Shown here: positions 4,930 to 7,051 of the stretch, in pieces | How the letters are laid out: every line of letters begins with the position of its first letter | Position numbering within the stretch: position 1 is the first letter of the stretch | Assembly: GCA_031271245.1 (NCBI GenBank) | Contig: JAISWC010000179.1 | Span: 1 to 7,051 of the forward strand | Direction: 5' to 3' | DNA from: Tannerella sp. | GTDB lineage: Bacteria; Bacteroidota; Bacteroidia; Bacteroidales; Tannerellaceae | DNA: 7,051 nucleotides | Notes under the pieces: model-generated | Told to the model about the DNA's origin: nothing | What the model saw: the letters and a program-made list of their open reading frames with translations, nothing else | Databases searched by the model: none | Position numbers and translations under genes: made by a program

Positions 4930-5943
4930 ATGATGAATATGAAACGTATACGATTGACGGCATGTTTGCTGGCAGGATCCTGTTTGCTGTCTGCCCAGGA
5001 AGGAGGCGAGGTTTTTACCTTCCTGCGCTATCCCACGTCTTCTCATGTGAATGCGCTGGGCGGACATACCGTGTCCCTGATTGAACGCGATCCTTCCATG
5101 ATTTTCCACAATCCTGCCCTGCTGGGAGGCGAGATGGACGGAATGGCGAACCTGAATTATATGAACTATATCGCCGGTATTCATGTGGGCAGTGCAGTCT
5201 ACACGAAGGCTTTCCGGGAACGGGGCGCCTGGGGAATCGGAGCGCGCTTTTTCAGTTACGGGAGCCTGAAGGAAGTGGATGCGTCCCATACGGTACTGGG
5301 GAATTTTTCAGCCAATGATTTGAGCATAAATGCATTTTATTCGTATGATCTTTCGGAGCGGTGGCGCGGTGGCGTATCTTTCGGGATGCTCTATTCGGGA
5401 CTGGCGGAATACACGTCGTTCGGAATTGCCGTGGATGCGGGACTGAGTTATTTCGACCCGGAGAAAGGTATGTCGTATGGTTTTGCCCTGAAAAATATCG
5501 GGGCGCAACTTAAGGCGTATGACGAGAAACGGGAAAAACTGCCCTGGGACATTCAACTGGGACTGACGAAGAAAATGGACCATGCGCCGCTTCGTTTTTC
5601 CGTAACCGCCATGCATCTGAACCGATGGAAATTCAACTATGTAGATGCAAGTTTGAAAGAAACGGAACTGAATGAGACCTTCTTTCAGACGGCGGTAAAG
5701 CACCTTGTCTTCGGAGTGGATTTCATTCCTTCGGAAAATTTCTGGGCGGGGATCGGGTACAATCCGAAAACGGGCGCCGACATGCGACTCAAAGAGGGAG
5801 GCAACCGGCTGGGCGGTTTTTCGGCAGGAGCCGGTCTGAGGATTTCCCGGTTCGACCTGAGCGTTTCTGCCGCACGATACCATCCTTCGGCTCTCTCGCT
5901 GATGCTGAGTGTATCCGTGTCGTTATCGGATGCCGCGTTATAA
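4930..5943 (+). CDS. porQ: Type IX secretion system protein PorQ
   Basis: PorQ is an outer-membrane protein; in P. gingivalis it is part of the PorU-PorV-PorZ-PorQ attachment complex that cleaves and anchors type IX cargo at the cell surface. The 337-residue product starts with a signal peptide (KRIRLTACLLAGSCLLSA, probable cleavage after Ala22 before QEGG). The N-terminal family pattern follows: VFTFLRYPTSSHVNALGG (28-45) and DPSMIFHNPALL (54-65). The rest alternates glycine/aromatic strands typical of a beta-barrel, to the last strand LSLMLSVSVSLSDAAL. The reading frame is open back to a GTG at 4810, but that extension puts about 40 unlikely residues before the signal peptide. ATGs at 4930, 4933 and 4939 are all possible; I take 4930. 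Its place directly before cmk and ispH matches the P. gingivalis order as I recall it. Divergent from tonB. Confidence 0.87.
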   Translation: MMNMKRIRLTACLLAGSCLLSAQEGGEVFTFLRYPTSSHVNALGGHTVSLIERDPSMIFHNPALLGGEMDGMANLNYMNYIAGIHVGSAVYTKAFRERGAWGIGARFFSYGSLKEVDASHTVLGNFSANDLSINAFYSYDLSERWRGGVSFGMLYSGLAEYTSFGIAVDAGLSYFDPEKGMSYGFALKNIGAQLKAYDEKREKLPWDIQLGLTKKMDHAPLRFSVTAMHLNRWKFNYVDASLKETELNETFFQTAVKHLVFGVDFIPSENFWAGIGYNPKTGADMRLKEGGNRLGGFSAGAGLRISRFDLSVSAARYHPSALSLMLSVSVSLSDAAL

Positions 5944-5949
5944 AAATCA

Positions 5950-6648
5950 ATGCCGATGAAGAAAATAATTGTAGCGATCGACGGGTTTTCGTCTTGCGGA
6001 AAGAGTACGATGGCAAAGGGTCTGGCTCGAACCACAGGCTATACCTATATAGATAGTGGCGCCATGTACCGGGCAGTGACGCTTTATGCGCTGCGCAGTG
6101 GCCTGTTCCGGGAAGGAGCCGTGGACGAAGACCGGCTATGCGCAGTCATCGACCGGCTGGAGATTTCGTTCCGGGTACATCCCGAAACGGGACGTACGGA
6201 AACGTTTCTGAACGGCGAAAACGTGGAGACCGCGATCCGGCAGATGGAGGTAGCCACATGGGTGAGTCCGGTTGCGGCCATTGGATTTGTCCGCCGGGCG
6301 TTAGTGGCCGCCCAGAAGGCGATGGGACGGACGAAAGGCATTGTCATGGACGGACGGGACATTGGAACGGTTGTCTTTCCCGACGCCGAACTGAAAATTT
6401 TTGTAACGGCATCGGCCGAAGTACGTGCGCAGCGTCGTGTCGACGAGTTGCGTGCAAAGGGTCAGGCGGTCTCTTTTGAGGAAGTCCTGGCCAATGTACA
6501 GCAGCGTGATTTCATCGATACGACGCGCAGGGACAGTCCGTTGCACAGGGCGAATGACGCCCTCGAACTGGACAATACGCACCTGACCGTTTCCGAACAG
6601 CAAGCCTGGCTGCTGGAGCAGTTTCACCGTGCGGCAAGCGGAGCGTAA
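5950..6648 (+). CDS. cmk: Cytidylate kinase
   Basis: Cmk transfers phosphate from ATP to CMP or dCMP, feeding RNA, DNA and CDP-lipid synthesis in the cytoplasm. The 232-residue product has the nucleotide-binding P-loop GFSSCGKST (12-20), YIDSGAMYRA (33-42) at the CMP site, an NMP-binding insert (about 60-125), VMDGRDIGTVVFPDAELK (132-149) and the arginine-rich lid region (RAQRRVDELR, QQRDFIDTTRRDSPL). DALELDNTHLTV near the C-terminus is the usual family ending. The length is normal. The ATG at 5950 lies 6 bases after the porQ stop; a second ATG at 5956 would remove only Met-Pro. There is no clear Shine-Dalgarno, and the tight spacing implies translation on the porQ transcript. Well conserved, with no anomalies seen. 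Confidence 0.96.
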   Translation: MPMKKIIVAIDGFSSCGKSTMAKGLARTTGYTYIDSGAMYRAVTLYALRSGLFREGAVDEDRLCAVIDRLEISFRVHPETGRTETFLNGENVETAIRQMEVATWVSPVAAIGFVRRALVAAQKAMGRTKGIVMDGRDIGTVVFPDAELKIFVTASAEVRAQRRVDELRAKGQAVSFEEVLANVQQRDFIDTTRRDSPLHRANDALELDNTHLTVSEQQAWLLEQFHRAASGA

Positions 6649-6676
6649 GGGTTTAAACGGGTAATTGACTGTCCGA

Positions 6677-7051
6677 ATGGTGGAAGTGACGATAGACGCA
6701 GGTTCCGGATTCTGCTTCGGCGTGGTGAATGCCATCGAAAGCGCGGAACGGGAATTGAAACATGCCGACGAGTTGTACTGTCTGGGCGATCTGGTGCACA
6801 ACAGCCTTGAAATGGAACGCCTGCAGACGCTGGGACTCCGCACCATCCGGCATGAAGCGCTTCGGCAACTGACCGGACGGACGGTACTGTTGCGTGCACA
6901 CGGAGAACCGCCTTCTACCTATCAGCTGGCACAGCAGCACCGGATTAAAATCATTGACGCGACCTGTCCGGTGGTACTTCAACTGCAACGCAGGATTCAC
7001 CGCTGTTTCCTGGAAACGAAGGACAGCGGGGCGCAACTGGTGATCTACGGA
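6677..7051 (+). CDS. ispH: 4-hydroxy-3-methylbut-2-enyl diphosphate reductase, N-terminal part
   Basis: IspH (LytB) is the last enzyme of the MEP pathway, reducing HMBPP to IPP and DMAPP with a [4Fe-4S] cluster. The first 125 codons are present and the gene runs off the right edge. Cluster ligand Cys13 is seen in GSGFCFGV, and the second ligand Cys97 in DATCPVV; the third would lie beyond the window. Substrate-binding histidines are His41 in LGDLVHNS and His75 in RAHGEPP. An in-frame TAA at 6662-6664 limits the start, making the ATG at 6677 the best choice. The gene lies 28 bases after cmk on the same strand with no terminator between them, so porQ-cmk-ispH is probably one operon. Its products IPP/DMAPP are the substrates of the polyprenyl synthase encoded about 2.8 kb to the left. 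Confidence 0.95.
   Translation, partial: MVEVTIDAGSGFCFGVVNAIESAERELKHADELYCLGDLVHNSLEMERLQTLGLRTIRHEALRQLTGRTVLLRAHGEPPSTYQLAQQHRIKIIDATCPVVLQLQRRIHRCFLETKDSGAQLVIYG

Noticed and set aside
4660..5289. A 209-codon open frame on the minus strand crossing the tonB/porQ gap
   Set aside because: It overlaps the start of porQ and the start of tonB in other frames and has no recognisable motif. The promoter box for tonB also lies inside it.
5308..5883. A 191-codon minus-strand open frame inside porQ
   Set aside because: It is an antisense shadow of a well-supported gene, with no start signal or domain.
6301..6846. A minus-strand open frame of 181 codons across cmk and ispH
   Set aside because: It is antisense to two strongly conserved enzymes, and its composition is that of a shadow frame.

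Overview
The window looks like chromosomal core DNA from a Bacteroidales bacterium, most like the Porphyromonadaceae/Tannerellaceae. This rests on an exbB – unnamed membrane gene – exbD cluster, a TonB with a C-terminal domain of the Bacteroidetes type, and a porQ-cmk-ispH gene order that I recall from Porphyromonas gingivalis. The leaders mostly lack Shine-Dalgarno sequences and are A/T-rich, and at least two of them carry a box matching the Bacteroidetes -7 consensus TAnnTTTG. I could not run a search, so the genus is not fixed.

Left part (1-1791, minus strand): exbB, an unnamed four-helix membrane protein gene and an exbD cut by the left edge form one operon. Its products should form an inner-membrane proton channel that powers TonB-type transport. 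Centre (1887-3918, minus strand): a tRNA-Ser(GGA), an AT-rich gap with an imperfect inverted repeat, then tatD (metal-dependent deoxyribonuclease) and a short-chain polyprenyl diphosphate synthase gene separated by only 2 bases. An intrinsic terminator lies between the synthase gene and tonB (4013-4711, minus strand).

Right part (4930-7051, plus strand): porQ, cmk and the first half of ispH form a divergent operon facing away from tonB. The shared 218-base tonB/porQ gap holds a good tonB -7 box and a perfect 14-base palindrome close to porQ. No gene-free stretch exceeds 300 bases.

Functionally, ExbB/ExbD/TonB would energise outer-membrane receptors. PorQ is an outer-membrane protein associated with the type IX secretion system. 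The polyprenyl synthase and IspH both belong to isoprenoid synthesis (IspH makes IPP/DMAPP, the synthase elongates them), and Cmk recycles CMP/dCMP. No mobile element, CRISPR array, phage gene or defence system is visible. The most open question is the unnamed 157-residue membrane protein between ExbB and ExbD.
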